A stretch of DNA of 55,577 bases from Deltaproteobacteria bacterium (GTDB lineage: Bacteria; Myxococcota_A; UBA9042), in contig JACKFC010000031.1 of the NCBI GenBank assembly GCA_020632665.1, positions 1 through 55,577 of the forward strand. Reading direction: 5' to 3'. The notes under the pieces are model-generated. The model saw only the letters and a list, made by a program, of their open reading frames with translations, was not told where the DNA came from and made no database searches. Shown here piece after piece: positions 33,055 to 42,398 of this stretch. Both the position numbers and the translations under genes were made by a program. How positions within the stretch are numbered: the stretch's first letter is position 1; each line of letters starts with the position of its first letter.

Positions 33055-33501
33055 ATGATGAACCACGACCTATCGCTCAACCCATCGCCCGAGCAGGTGC
33101 TGCGCCGCTTCCAGCGCGTCGCTGTGCTCGGTGCCAGCGCCAAGGTCGAGCGACCTGGCCACTTCGTCGGCGCGGACCTGCACGCCCACGGCTACGACGT
33201 CGTCGCGGTGAACCCGATGCTCGCCGGGTACGAAGTCTTCGGCGCGACGGCGGTCGCCAGCCTCGCCGACCTCGGCCCGGTCGATGTGGTCGACGTCTTC
33301 CGTCGCAGCGCCGACCTGCCGGCGCACCTGCCCGAGCTACTGGCGATGCAGCCTCGGCCCGCGGTGGTCTGGCTGCAGAAGGGCGTCGCCGACGATGACT
33401 TCGTCGCCGCGCTGCGCCGTGAGGGCGTCGCGGTCGTCGAGGGCGTCTGCATGAAGGAGGAGCGCGCGCGCTTCGGCATCGAGGCGCCTGCGGCCAGCTG
33501 A
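33055..33501 (+). CDS. CoA-binding domain protein, YccU-like
   Basis: This 148-aa protein starts at ATG 33055, four bases after GGAGGTGA. It is a single Rossmann-like CoA_binding domain: VAVLGASAKVERPGHFVG (the nucleotide loop), YDVVAVNPMLAGYEVFG, VDVVDVFRRSADLPAHLPE, and VVWLQKGV followed by VAVVEGVCMKEERARFG. Family members bind CoA or nucleotides and have no settled role. It is monocistronic, divergent from the kinase gene. Confidence 0.85.
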   Translation: MMNHDLSLNPSPEQVLRRFQRVAVLGASAKVERPGHFVGADLHAHGYDVVAVNPMLAGYEVFGATAVASLADLGPVDVVDVFRRSADLPAHLPELLAMQPRPAVVWLQKGVADDDFVAALRREGVAVVEGVCMKEERARFGIEAPAAS

Positions 33502-33578
33502 ACCGCCGTACCGGGAGCGGGGCGAGATGCGTGGCGGCTCCGCTCCTGGCGGCATGGTGGTGCTTTGCGCAGTCGTCG

Positions 33579-34145
33579 TCAGGCGCAGTCGCGATGCAGG
33601 TCTGCGAGCATCTTCGACAAATCACCGAGGCCTGGTTGCTCCGACGCGACGCAGTCTCGGACCTGTGGCCCTTCGTTCCACGCCACCTTCTGAAGCACGA
33701 TGTCACGCGCGTTCAGGTTCTTGCACGGCGGAGCTCGCAGGCCGCCGCAGCCTTCGATGGACGCCAGCAAACCCTCCATATTCGGGCGCAGGAAGAAGAC
33801 GCTCAACTTGGCGGGTGCGTCGCTGCGCTGCCGAAGAGCTTCTATGATTCCAGCGTCGTTGCTGTCGGGAGTGAGGCCGAGATGCCGCGCGATACGGTCG
33901 TGATCGACGACGACGCACAGCTTTCCCTGACTCGCGATCACGTCGGTCTTGGCCAGATCATTGATGAGCTTGTTGATCCCACGGCGTGGATTGCAGGGGA
34001 TTCGTCGCCGCAAGCCCCAGACTTGCAGTTCCTCGTCGGGAAGCTGGTCACAGACCATGGCAAGAACAAGATCGTGCAGTGGAAATTCGCCGCCTGCGCC
34101 TGCCGCCATACTGTCTTCGTAGAGCACGGTCGCGAGTGGCCTCAC
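33579..34145 (-). CDS. TOPRIM-like (DUF4276-type) partner of an AAA ATPase
   Basis: This 188-aa protein starts at GTG 34145, overlapping the ATPase stop (GTGA). Its layout is TOPRIM-like: an early strand with an acidic residue (ATVLYEDS, Glu10), and later CVVVDHDRIARHLGL with D81-x-D83, the usual metal site. A FFLRPNMEGLL segment follows. This is the position and size of the nuclease partners in AAA-ATPase/TOPRIM defence modules such as PARIS and related OLD-like systems. The fold is inferred from these few motifs; no close family member is recognised. Base composition is clearly less GC-rich than the flanking housekeeping genes. Confidence 0.6.
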   Translation of the reverse strand: MRPLATVLYEDSMAAGAGGEFPLHDLVLAMVCDQLPDEELQVWGLRRRIPCNPRRGINKLINDLAKTDVIASQGKLCVVVDHDRIARHLGLTPDSNDAGIIEALRQRSDAPAKLSVFFLRPNMEGLLASIEGCGGLRAPPCKNLNARDIVLQKVAWNEGPQVRDCVASEQPGLGDLSKMLADLHRDCA

Positions 34146-35335
34146 GGTGCATCCTCGGAAACTTGCAGCGCGCGTTCGAGGTACCCACTGGCTCGGACTT
34201 GACCCAGGTCACCGAAGGCTTCGCGCCAGCGAGGCCACGCAGCCTCGTCCAACCGACGAATGGTCGCTCGCGACCGGTTGGATTCGCACACTCGCAGCGC
34301 CTTCGCTGGCTCGTCGATGAGCTCGAGCGCCCGATCGGAGTGCGTGGCGACGAGAGTTTGCGTCTTCATGGACGGCGAACCGAGCGCTGCCATGACCCGG
34401 CCCAGCAAGGATGGGTGCAAGTGGAGCTCGGGCTCGTCGATCGCGACGATGGTTCGTTGCTGCGCGAGTAGCACGATCGCGACGAACGCGAGCCAGGTGA
34501 GCTGACCATCGGATAAGTCGGATGCGAAAATCGGATGCTCTGGGTGGTCGCGCAACCTGACGGCCAAGTGGATCGTGCCCCCGCCGGGGTCTGGCCGCAC
34601 CACAACGTCTGAGAATGCCTCACCAAGCCCAAGCCTCACCATGCCCAGGGCCTCGTCGCGCTGGGCAGCCGGACGCGTGAGCAGCTCGTTCCATGCATTC
34701 GCGAGGTTCACACCCAGCAGGTCGAGTCGGTCAGCAGGGTACAGTGTGGCGGCGCCTCGAATGGTCTCTGGTCGCCGATAGGTACGCGCCGCCCACGACG
34801 CCCGCGTGTCGAAGCCGAGGTGGACCTCGATTCCGCGAAGCGCCTTGGCAACAGACCGGATTCGCTCGTCTTCCTTCGCAGCGAGTTCGGATCCGATCGC
34901 AGTGTCCCCGCTGCCCTCGCTTCGCACGGGCTCTTGCTTGGACCACACACGAGTGCCTGCAGGCCCTTCGATCAGGATCGCAAAACCGTCCTCCACGTTG
35001 CGCAGTGTCTCGCGAATTCGAGCGTTGCCTCCGCCTCCCTGCTCAATTTCGAGGTCGTAGTCGAGCAGCCAGTCGTCGTCGGTGGCGATTCGAGTACCAA
35101 TGACGAGCTTGTTCTCGCCCTTGCGCAGCAGCGCAGGAAGACCACGGTGCACACCATAGAACTGCGGCAAGAACCCTGGATGTGCAGCCTTGCGGAGGAT
35201 TTCGAGGCATTCCAAGATCGTGCTCTTGCCGGAGCCATTCGTCCCCACCAAGACCGTGAGTCCAGCGTCGAGTTCGAGATCGACCCGGTCGAAGACTCGG
35301 ACACCTCGGAGTCGGAGTTGAGTGATGCGTGGCAA
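34142..35335 (-). CDS. AAA-family ATPase with ABC/SMC-like core
   Basis: This 397-aa protein most likely starts at TTG 35335 (LPRITQLRLRGVRVFDRVDL), with GGAG seven bases upstream; no ATG fits the family's N-terminus. The Walker A motif is VLVGTNGSGKST, followed by an insertion domain, then LSDGQLTWLAF (ABC signature-like), IVAIDEPELHLHP (Walker B) and THSD (switch His). This is the OLD/RecF-like ATPase type used with TOPRIM nucleases or DUF4276/RloB partners in phage defence. Its stop overlaps the partner's GTG start. The lower GC relative to its neighbours suggests horizontal acquisition. Confidence 0.85.
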   Translation of the reverse strand: MPRITQLRLRGVRVFDRVDLELDAGLTVLVGTNGSGKSTILECLEILRKAAHPGFLPQFYGVHRGLPALLRKGENKLVIGTRIATDDDWLLDYDLEIEQGGGGNARIRETLRNVEDGFAILIEGPAGTRVWSKQEPVRSEGSGDTAIGSELAAKEDERIRSVAKALRGIEVHLGFDTRASWAARTYRRPETIRGAATLYPADRLDLLGVNLANAWNELLTRPAAQRDEALGMVRLGLGEAFSDVVVRPDPGGGTIHLAVRLRDHPEHPIFASDLSDGQLTWLAFVAIVLLAQQRTIVAIDEPELHLHPSLLGRVMAALGSPSMKTQTLVATHSDRALELIDEPAKALRVCESNRSRATIRRLDEAAWPRWREAFGDLGQVRASGYLERALQVSEDAP

Positions 35336-35464
35336 GGTTGGTCTCCATCCGTGGGACTTTGCACGGTCCTGCGGGAGGAAGCGTATGCATCGCAACGGTC
35401 TTTCAGCAAGTCGACCAGCGCGAGTAGGTGGTAGACTGTCGCCGTCAGCAACGAGGAGGTCGCC

Positions 35465-36397
35465 ATGGAAGGGCTCGCCGATCTGCACCGCCACCTCGAT
35501 GGCTCGATGCGCGCCGCGACCTTGCGTCGCCTCGCCGCCGAAGTCGGCGCCCCGCTTCCCGAGCTGCCGCGCTTTTTCGCCGGCATGGGGCTGGACGCCG
35601 CGCTCGCCTGCTTCGCGACCACCCTGCGGACCTTGCAGCGCCCCGCCGCCATCGCCGAGGTCGCCGCCGAGATCGCCGAAGACGCGGCCCGCGACGGCGT
35701 GACCACGCTCGAGCTCCGCTTCGCCCCGCAGCTGCACTGCGACGCCGTCGGTGGCGCCGCCGCTCCCGGCGCGATGGCCGCGATGGCGGCGGCGGTCGAC
35801 GCCGCGCTCGAAGGCCTCGATCGACGGGCCGGGCTGTTGCTCTGCGTCCTCTATGGCGACCCGCCGGCGTTGGCCGAGGCCCTGGTCGACCTCGCCGCGA
35901 CCCGCCCGGGCGTGGTCGGCGTCGATCTTGCCGGGGGCCCCGCGCCGACCCACGACTTCGCGATGACCGACTACGCACCGGCCTTCCGCCGTGCCCGCGG
36001 GCTCGGCCTCGGCGTCACGGTCCACGCCGGGGAGGGCCGCCCGCCGGCCGAGATCGCCGTCGCTATCGAGCAGCTCGGCGCCCTTCGCATCGGCCACGGC
36101 ACCACGCTGCTGGACGATCCCGCGGTCACCGAATTGGTCGCTACGCGCGGCGTCACCATCGAGGCCTGCGTGACCTCGAACGTCCACGTCGGCGCCGTCG
36201 CGACGGCCGCGGACCACCCGCTGCCGCGCTGGCTCGCGATGGGCATCAAGGCCTGCGTCAACACCGACAATACGCTGCTATCGGCGGTCGACGCGGCGGA
36301 AGAGCACCGCAGGGTGCGGGCGCTACCGGGGATGGACGACGCGCTGCTCGCCGCTGCCGTCGCGCACGGCCACGCCGCGGCGTTCGTGCGTGGCTGA
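35465..36397 (+). CDS. add: Adenosine deaminase
   Basis: This 310-aa enzyme starts at ATG 35465 with GAGGAGGT upstream. It deaminates adenosine or a related purine to the inosine form. Metal and catalytic motifs are in order: DLHRHLDGS, LELRFAPQL, VTVHAGEG (His and catalytic Glu), IGHGTTLLDD and CVNTDNTLLS (Asp). Length is slightly short for the family (~330-350) but all key elements are present. Deamination of other purine derivatives (adenine, futalosine) is an alternative. A uracil-DNA glycosylase gene follows closely. Confidence 0.88.
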   Translation: MEGLADLHRHLDGSMRAATLRRLAAEVGAPLPELPRFFAGMGLDAALACFATTLRTLQRPAAIAEVAAEIAEDAARDGVTTLELRFAPQLHCDAVGGAAAPGAMAAMAAAVDAALEGLDRRAGLLLCVLYGDPPALAEALVDLAATRPGVVGVDLAGGPAPTHDFAMTDYAPAFRRARGLGLGVTVHAGEGRPPAEIAVAIEQLGALRIGHGTTLLDDPAVTELVATRGVTIEACVTSNVHVGAVATAADHPLPRWLAMGIKACVNTDNTLLSAVDAAEEHRRVRALPGMDDALLAAAVAHGHAAAFVRG

Positions 36398-36413
36398 GAG
36401 GGAGGGAAAGGCG

Positions 36414-37004
36414 ATGCATCAGGAGGAGCTCGATGCGGTCCTGGAGCGCGCGCGCGCCTGTCGATTGTGTGAGGCGCAGTTGCCGCTGGGGCCGCGGCCG
36501 GTGCTGCGCGCCCATGTCGAATCGCGCGTGCTCATCGTCGGACAGGCACCCGGGACCGCCGTGCATCGCACGCAGATGCCATGGAACGACCCGAGCGGTC
36601 GTCGGTTGCGGGAGTGGCTCGACGTCGGCGAGCCCGAATTCTACGACCCACGCAAATTCGCCATCCTGCCGATGGGCTTCTGCTATCCGGGCAAGGGCAA
36701 GGGCGGAGACCTGCCACCGCGCCCGGAGTGCGCCCCGACCTGGCACCCGCCGCTGCGCGCGCTCCTGCCCAATCTGCGCCTGACGCTGCTGCTGAGCCGC
36801 TACGCGGTCGACTTCTACCTCGGCGATCGGCAGCGCGAGACGCTCTCAGCGACCGTCGCAGCGTGGCGCGAGCTGCCGCCCGACCTGCTGGCGTTGCCGC
36901 ACCCGAGCCCCCGCAACAACCGCTGGCTGCGTGAGCGGCCCTGGTTCGAGGCCGAAGTCGTGCCCGAGCTACGACGACGCGTGCGGGCGGCGCTCGCGAC
37001 CTGA
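36414..37004 (+). CDS. Uracil-DNA glycosylase superfamily protein
   Basis: This 196-aa protein starts at ATG 36414 after GGAGGGAAAGGCG; an in-frame GTG at 36390 would overlap the add stop. Motif A is VLIVGQAPGTAVHR, and motif B is LPHPSPRNNRWL. The N-terminal ACRLCEAQ and the later FCYPGKGKG and PECAPTW supply four cysteines, which could hold an Fe-S cluster as in family 4/5 enzymes. It would excise uracil or a related damaged base from DNA. The closeness to add suggests cotranscription, possibly a deaminated-purine/pyrimidine theme. Confidence 0.85.
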   Translation: MHQEELDAVLERARACRLCEAQLPLGPRPVLRAHVESRVLIVGQAPGTAVHRTQMPWNDPSGRRLREWLDVGEPEFYDPRKFAILPMGFCYPGKGKGGDLPPRPECAPTWHPPLRALLPNLRLTLLLSRYAVDFYLGDRQRETLSATVAAWRELPPDLLALPHPSPRNNRWLRERPWFEAEVVPELRRRVRAALAT

Positions 37005-37136
37005 GCCGGCGAGCCACGCAGATCGTGTAGGGCTTGCCTCCGGCGGTCGGCTGGCCCATCGTCGCGGCCCCACGTCGCGGTCCCACCATCGCCACCCTCA
37101 CCCCGTTCGGGATCTTGTGTCCCAAGGAGTCGAACC

Positions 37137-38666
37137 ATGAGCTTGAACCTCGCGAGTATCCTCCGCGTCTCGGCGCAGAAGCAGCCCAAGCAGCCGGCCT
37201 TGACCATCGGCGAGCGGACCTTCGACTACGGCACCCTCGACGCCTACGCCCGCCGCTTCGCCGGCGGTCTGCAGGGCCTCGGCGTGGCGCGTGGCTCGCA
37301 CGTCGCGCTGCTGCTGCCGAACGTGCCGCACTTCACGATGGCCTACTACGGCGCGCACTACGCGGCGAACCCGGTGGTGCCGCTGAACGTGCTGCTCACC
37401 GCCGACGAGATCGCCTACCACCTCGAGGATAGCGACGCGGTCGCCGTGGTCGTCTGGGAAGGCTTCTTCGAGGCCGCCCACGCCGCCTTCCTGCGGGTCG
37501 AGACCTGCCGGCACCTGATCGTGGTCAAGGCCGACCCGACCGACACCGCCGCCCCCGAGGGCTGCGTCAACTTCACCGCGCTGCTCGGTGGCGCCACGCC
37601 CGTCGCCGAGCTGCCCGATACGATGCCCGACGATACGGCGGTCATCCTCTACACCTCGGGCACCACCGGCCGGCCCAAGGGCGCCGAGCTCTCGCACTTC
37701 AACCTCTACTACAACGCCGAATACACCAGCACCCGCCTGCTGCCGCTGGGCTCGGACACCGTCGCGCTCGTCGCGCTGCCGCTCTTCCACAGCTTCGGCC
37801 AGACGGTGTTGCAGAACGGCGTGCTCCGCTCCGGCGGCCACCTGGTGCTGATGCCGCGCTTCGAGCCGACCGCAGCGTTCCAGCTGCTCGCCGGCCACAA
37901 GGTCTCGCTCTTCGCCGGCGTGCCGACGATGTACTTCGCCCTGCTGCACCACCCCGAGGCGGCGAGCTTCGACCTCTCTGCGCTGCGGCTCTGCGTCTCC
38001 GGCGGCTCGGCGATGCCGGCCAGTGTGATGCTCGCCTTCGACGAGCGCTACAACGTCAACATCCTCGAAGGCTACGGCCTCTCGGAGACCTCGCCGGTGG
38101 CGAGCTTCAACGTCCTCGACCGGCCGAAGAAGCCCGGCAGCATCGGCCTGCCGATCGAGGGCGTCGAGTTCCGCCTCGTCGACGGTGAGGGCAACGTCGT
38201 CGCCGACGCCGAGACCGCCGGAGAAATCCAAATCAAGGGCCACAACGTGATGAAGGGCTACTACAAGCGGCCCGAGGTCAACGCGACCACCATCGTCGAC
38301 GGCTGGTTCGGCACCGGCGATATCGGCGTGCGCGACGACGAGGGCTACTACCGCATCGTCGACCGCAAGAAGGACATGATCATCCGTGGCGGCTTCAACG
38401 TCTATCCGCGTGAGATCGAAGAGGTCCTCTACGCCCACCCGGCGATCGGCGAGGCCGCGGTCATCGGCGTGCCGCACACCAGCCACGGCGAAGAGGTCAA
38501 GGCCGTCGTCGCCTTCAAGCCCGGCCACAGCGCGACGGTCGAGGAGCTGCAGGCCTACTGCAAGGAGCACCTCGCGGCCTACAAATACCCCCGCCTCTTC
38601 GCGGTGATGGACGCGCTGCCGAAGGGCCCGACGGGCAAGATCCTCAAGCGCGAGCTGCGCGGCTAG
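37137..38666 (+). CDS. Long-chain fatty-acid/acyl-CoA ligase (AMP-forming)
   Basis: This 509-aa enzyme starts at ATG 37137 after AAGGAGTCGAACC. It adenylates a carboxylic acid and transfers it to CoA. Motifs: the P-loop ILYTSGTTGRPKGAELSH, ALPLFHSFGQT, LEGYGLSETSPV, GWFGTGDIGVRDDEGY, IVDRKKDMIIRGGFNVYPREIEE, and the terminal Lys in PTGKILKREL. This is the canonical ANL-superfamily set, closest to long-chain acyl-CoA synthetases. Substrate length cannot be read. It may supply CoA esters for the crotonase elsewhere in the window, but there is no operon link. Confidence 0.92.
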   Translation: MSLNLASILRVSAQKQPKQPALTIGERTFDYGTLDAYARRFAGGLQGLGVARGSHVALLLPNVPHFTMAYYGAHYAANPVVPLNVLLTADEIAYHLEDSDAVAVVVWEGFFEAAHAAFLRVETCRHLIVVKADPTDTAAPEGCVNFTALLGGATPVAELPDTMPDDTAVILYTSGTTGRPKGAELSHFNLYYNAEYTSTRLLPLGSDTVALVALPLFHSFGQTVLQNGVLRSGGHLVLMPRFEPTAAFQLLAGHKVSLFAGVPTMYFALLHHPEAASFDLSALRLCVSGGSAMPASVMLAFDERYNVNILEGYGLSETSPVASFNVLDRPKKPGSIGLPIEGVEFRLVDGEGNVVADAETAGEIQIKGHNVMKGYYKRPEVNATTIVDGWFGTGDIGVRDDEGYYRIVDRKKDMIIRGGFNVYPREIEEVLYAHPAIGEAAVIGVPHTSHGEEVKAVVAFKPGHSATVEELQAYCKEHLAAYKYPRLFAVMDALPKGPTGKILKRELRG

Positions 38667-38674
38667 CGATCGCC

Positions 38675-38694
38675 GAGCCGCCGGCGGCGCGGCT
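38675..38694. terminator. Hairpin between convergent ligase and sulfatase-like genes
   Basis: A 7-bp stem GAGCCGC / GCGGCTC with a 6-base loop lies in the 27-base gap between the two stops. No T-tract. Confidence 0.35.
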
Positions 38695-40784
38695 CAGAGC
38701 GTCGGCTGCGCCGGTGGCCACGACCGCTGGTAGTAGTGCGGGAAGTGGTAGTAGGCGAGCTGTCGGCTGCGCCAGCGGGTGAGCACGGCGCCGAGCTGCG
38801 GCGCGATCGGCGGCGGGCTGGGGCCGGCGAGCAGGTTTCGTCGCTCCTCCGGGTCGTTTTCCAGGTCGAAGAGCGCCTCACCGCCGCGCATGCGGTCGCG
38901 CACCAGCTTCCAGCGGCCCGCCGCCCAGACCGCGTCGATCCGCGCCAGCGGGTTCTCGACGTGGGCGAAGACCAGCCGCTCGGCCAGCGCCGGTCGATCG
39001 GCGGCCAACGCGTCGATGCCTTGGAAATTCGGGTGCGGCGCCCAGCCCATCGCGGCCAGCGTGGTCGGCACCAGGTCGATCAGGGCCAGCGGATAGCGCT
39101 CCCGCCGCGGCGGCAGTCGGCCCGGCGCCGCGATCAACGCCGCGGTCCGCGCCACCGGCTCGGTCGGCAGCCGGCCGTGGGTGACCTGGCCGTGCTCGTG
39201 GAAGGCCTCGCCGTGGTCGCCGAAGAGCACCAGCACCGCGCCCGGGCCGAGCGCGTCGAGCAGCCGTCCGAGCTGACGGTCGGCCTCGGCGAGGGCGTTG
39301 AAATAGGCGTTGCGCGCCTGCTCGGCGTAGCGCGCCGGGTAGTCGACGAACGAGGCTCCGAAGTCCATCGCCGAGGGCGAGAACGGCCGCGGCGACGCCG
39401 ACGGCAGGTAGTAGGGGAAGTGCGAGCTCTGCAGGTTGAGGTAGAGGAAGACCGGCTTGCCGCTCGCCCGCCGCGCCTGCAGCCAAGCGAGGGCCGCGGA
39501 GGTGGTGCGGGCGTCGTCGAGCACGCCGCCTTGCAGGTCGCCCAGGCGAACCGCCTCGGCGACGCCGGTGTCTTCGGCCAGCACGCGGGTCGGCTCACCG
39601 CTGCGTTCGGCGTCGTGGAAAAGCTGCAGCCCCGGCGTTTGCAGGAAGGCGTCCTTGCTGCCCCAGCGCTCGTTTTCCGAGGAGAACAGGGCCGTCTCGT
39701 AGCCGGCCTCGGCGCAGAGGTCGTAGACGAGGGTGCGCGGCCACGGGTCGCTGCTGCGGTAGTAGTGGTGCTTGCGCGTGCGCAGGGGGTGCAGCGAGGC
39801 GAGCACCGAGGGATCGGAATAGTCGGTGTGGGTCGTCGGCGCGTAGGCCCGCTCGAAGACGACCGCGCGCTCGGCGAGGGCCGAGAGCCGCGGCATGACC
39901 AGCCGGCCTTGGTGCTCGCGGCCGATCACGTCGTGGCGCAGCGACTCGATCTTGACGAAGACCAGGTCGGGTCGGCGATCTGCCGGCGGGATGGGCCACG
40001 GCGTGCCGTCGCGCGGCCGCAGGTCTTCGGGCTGCAGCACCGCGGCGATGGGCTCGCGGACGCGCTGCTGGCTGCGCCACAACGTCAGGACCGGGCCGAG
40101 GCCGCGACGGATCGCGAGGTCGTGGGCGCGGCGGCGCATATCGCTCACCGGACCCGGCCCTGCGTCCAGAGCCAGCGCCATGCCGGCGAGCCAGAGGATG
40201 GCCACGCCGGCGCGGATCTGCATCGTGCGGCGATCGCTCGGCCAACGCACGGCCCGCGAGAAGCGACGCAGCAGCAACGGCAGCGCCACCAGCGCCGCCG
40301 CGACCGTCAGCAGCGAGCCGGCCTCGGCCAGCGTCGCCTGGGCGATCTGCGTATCGGCCATCAGCAGCGGGTTGGCGAAGAGGAAGCGCACCGTCTCGGC
40401 GTCGGCGAACAGGCCGCTGCGCAAATAGAGCGTCCAGCTCACGACGTAGAGCGTCAGCGGGCCCGAAACAGCCAGCAACAACGCCGCCAGCAGCGCCGCC
40501 ACCGTCGCCTTGCCACGCAGCCCGCTGCTTCGCCCGGCCAGCAGCCGCGCCGCGAGACGGCCCAACGCGTCGAGCAGCCAGCCCAGGCCGAGCCAGAAGC
40601 CGCCCAGCCAGAGCGGAACCAGCCACCACGCCCGCGGCGTCATCCGGTAGGCGCTCTCCGCCGACGCAGCCAGCATCGCCGCCTCGAGCAGCGCGCCGCC
40701 CAGCGCGAAGAGCAACGCCGGCCGGCTCGGAGCGATCAGCCCCCGCCAGCGTCGCCAGCCGCGCTCCTCCTCGTGGGTCGTCAC
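38694..40784 (-). CDS. Membrane phosphoglycerol transferase/sulfatase-like protein (LtaS-type)
   Basis: This 696-aa protein starts at GTG 40784 with GGGAG upstream. Five or so N-terminal transmembrane segments span residues ~20-215. The alkaline-phosphatase-superfamily domain has VFVKIESLRHDVIG, the nucleophile region YAPTTHTDYSDPSVL with Thr rather than the Cys/Ser-x-Pro-x-Arg of true sulfatases, and LVLFGDHGEAFHEHGQVTHG at the metal site. A sulfatase-like tail follows (LFDLENDPEERRNLL). This is the LtaS/OpgB-like arrangement, which transfers phosphoglycerol or phosphoethanolamine to envelope glycans or lipids. It is the last gene of an operon, 12 bases after the aminopropyltransferase gene. 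Confidence 0.8.
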   Translation of the reverse strand: MTTHEEERGWRRWRGLIAPSRPALLFALGGALLEAAMLAASAESAYRMTPRAWWLVPLWLGGFWLGLGWLLDALGRLAARLLAGRSSGLRGKATVAALLAALLLAVSGPLTLYVVSWTLYLRSGLFADAETVRFLFANPLLMADTQIAQATLAEAGSLLTVAAALVALPLLLRRFSRAVRWPSDRRTMQIRAGVAILWLAGMALALDAGPGPVSDMRRRAHDLAIRRGLGPVLTLWRSQQRVREPIAAVLQPEDLRPRDGTPWPIPPADRRPDLVFVKIESLRHDVIGREHQGRLVMPRLSALAERAVVFERAYAPTTHTDYSDPSVLASLHPLRTRKHHYYRSSDPWPRTLVYDLCAEAGYETALFSSENERWGSKDAFLQTPGLQLFHDAERSGEPTRVLAEDTGVAEAVRLGDLQGGVLDDARTTSAALAWLQARRASGKPVFLYLNLQSSHFPYYLPSASPRPFSPSAMDFGASFVDYPARYAEQARNAYFNALAEADRQLGRLLDALGPGAVLVLFGDHGEAFHEHGQVTHGRLPTEPVARTAALIAAPGRLPPRRERYPLALIDLVPTTLAAMGWAPHPNFQGIDALAADRPALAERLVFAHVENPLARIDAVWAAGRWKLVRDRMRGGEALFDLENDPEERRNLLAGPSPPPIAPQLGAVLTRWRSRQLAYYHFPHYYQRSWPPAQPTL

Positions 40785-40796
40785 GCCGCCGGCTCC

Positions 40797-42398
40797 CTAC
40801 TTCAAACCGGCCGCTTCGGTCTGCCTCCGGGCGTGGGCGCGCTCGTCGTGCAGGTGGGTGAAGTGCCAGGGGTAGTCGAACTCCGGGAGCATATTGTCGT
40901 CGGTGATGCTGGGCGTGCTGCTGCGGTTCTCGACGATGGTGCTGCAGCGCTCGTAGAAGGCCGGCTGCGTCGGCAACGCCAGGGCGCGGTCGAGCGCGGC
41001 GCGGTGGCTCTCCTGGCTGAGGTCGAGGACCTTCTCGCCGTGGATCGTCCAGCGGGTGAGCGCCTCGCGCCAGCGCGGCAGGTCGAGCTCGAGCCCCTCG
41101 CGGTCGCTCACGTACATGAAGTTCAGAATCCGCAGGCCGGAGCGGAAGACCCGGCACGGCGTCACCATCGCCGGCCGGTAGCCCGTCGTGTTGAAGAGCA
41201 GCACGCCGCCGGGGCGCAGGTGGGCCTGGCCGATGCGCATATACTCTTCCGAGAGCAGGTTCGCGCTGTGACCGCGCCAATACCACGTCGTATTCTGCAC
41301 GATGACGTCGAATTTCTGGTCCGGATGCGCCTCCATTCAGCGCCGGCCGTCGTCGGTGTGGATGTGGACCTTGGGGTGCTGCAGTAGCGGCGCGACCAGC
41401 GGCTCGGTGGCGATGAGCTTGGTGTAGTCCGGGTTGATCTCGACCACGTCGAGTCGCTCCAAGCCCGGAAGGTCGGCCAAGATCGTCGCCCACGAGCCCG
41501 AGGAGAGCCCGATCATCAGCATCCGCTTCGGCGCCGGGTGCAGCCCGGCCACGGCGTAGGCGCGAATGACCATATTCGTGTCCGGAACCAGCCCGACGTT
41601 GAAGCCGCCGTCGTAGACGCCGCCGCCAAAGACCGCGCCCTCCTGGCTCACCGTGATGACGCCGCTGCGGCCCTCGATCACCGTGCGGAAGCGCTCCTGG
41701 CCATCGTACGCCGTCTTGCGCTGCAGCTTCTCCCACAGCCCTTCGAAGGCCCACGGCGCGGCCGGCGCCGTCGCCGCCGCCAACGCGACGCAGCCGACCA
41801 AGGGCAGAACCGCGCGCCGGGCGCCCCCCGCCGCGACGGCGAAGAGCAGCGCCGCCATGCCGAGGCCCACCGCCGTCAGCACCGCAACGACGTGGCGCAG
41901 CGGCAGGTGGTCGAGCAGCACGAAGCCGGTCGTCAGCGAGCCCGCCGTGCTGCCCACGATATTGGCGAGGTAGAGCCAGGAGAGGCGCTCGCCGGCGCGG
42001 TGGTCCGGTGGCACGCCGAAGTGGGCGATCAGCGGCAACAACGCGCCGTTCGAGCCGGCGACCAGCGCGACCAAGGGCAAGGTCGCCGCCCAATGGCCGT
42101 GCGTCACGTACGCCGCCACCGCGGGCGCCACCGCGAAGCCCAGCGCCGAAGCCGCCACCGTCAGCCACGCCGGCAGCAGCAGCCGCGACCGCTCGCCCGT
42201 CGCCGTGGCGTCGCGACACGCCGCGCGGGCCGCCAGCGAACCGAAGGCGATGCCGGCGAGGTAGGCCGCCAGCAGCACGCCGAAGCTCGCCGTGGTGCCG
42301 CCGGTGACGAAAGCGTAGACCCGGAACCACACGATCTCGTTGCCGAGCGCGACGAATCCGGCCAGCGCGACGACGAGCAGCGAGAGGCCGAAGCTCAT
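40797..42398 (-). pseudogene. Membrane-fused spermidine synthase-like gene interrupted by an in-frame TGA
   Basis: Translated through a TGA at codon 354 (41339-41337), this gives 533 aa. About eight transmembrane segments come first (MSFGLSLLVVALAGFVALGN...). An aminopropyltransferase fold follows: SQEGAVFGGGVYDGGFNVG, MLMIGLSSGSWATILADL, LDVVEINPDYTKLI, HIHTDDGRR-stop-MEAHPDQKFDVIVQNTTWYW. The TGA is in the loop after the conserved D-D-G-R, where relatives carry an aromatic residue, so TGG-to-TGA is the likely change. No SECIS-like hairpin follows. It may be a nonsense mutation, an error, or two polypeptides reinitiating at the next codon (ATG 41336). ATGA overlaps the upstream stop. Confidence 0.7.

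Noticed and set aside
35336..36217. An upstream extension of the AAA ATPase frame to 36217 (691 codons).
   Set aside because: The extra part is antisense to add and is low-complexity. The ATPase family begins at about 35335, with a ribosome-binding site before TTG.
41337..41339. The aminopropyltransferase UGA as a third selenocysteine codon.
   Set aside because: No stem-loop of SECIS type within the following 40 bases. The site is expected to be aromatic, not Cys, and this family has no redox role there. A nonsense mutation or sequence error is simpler.
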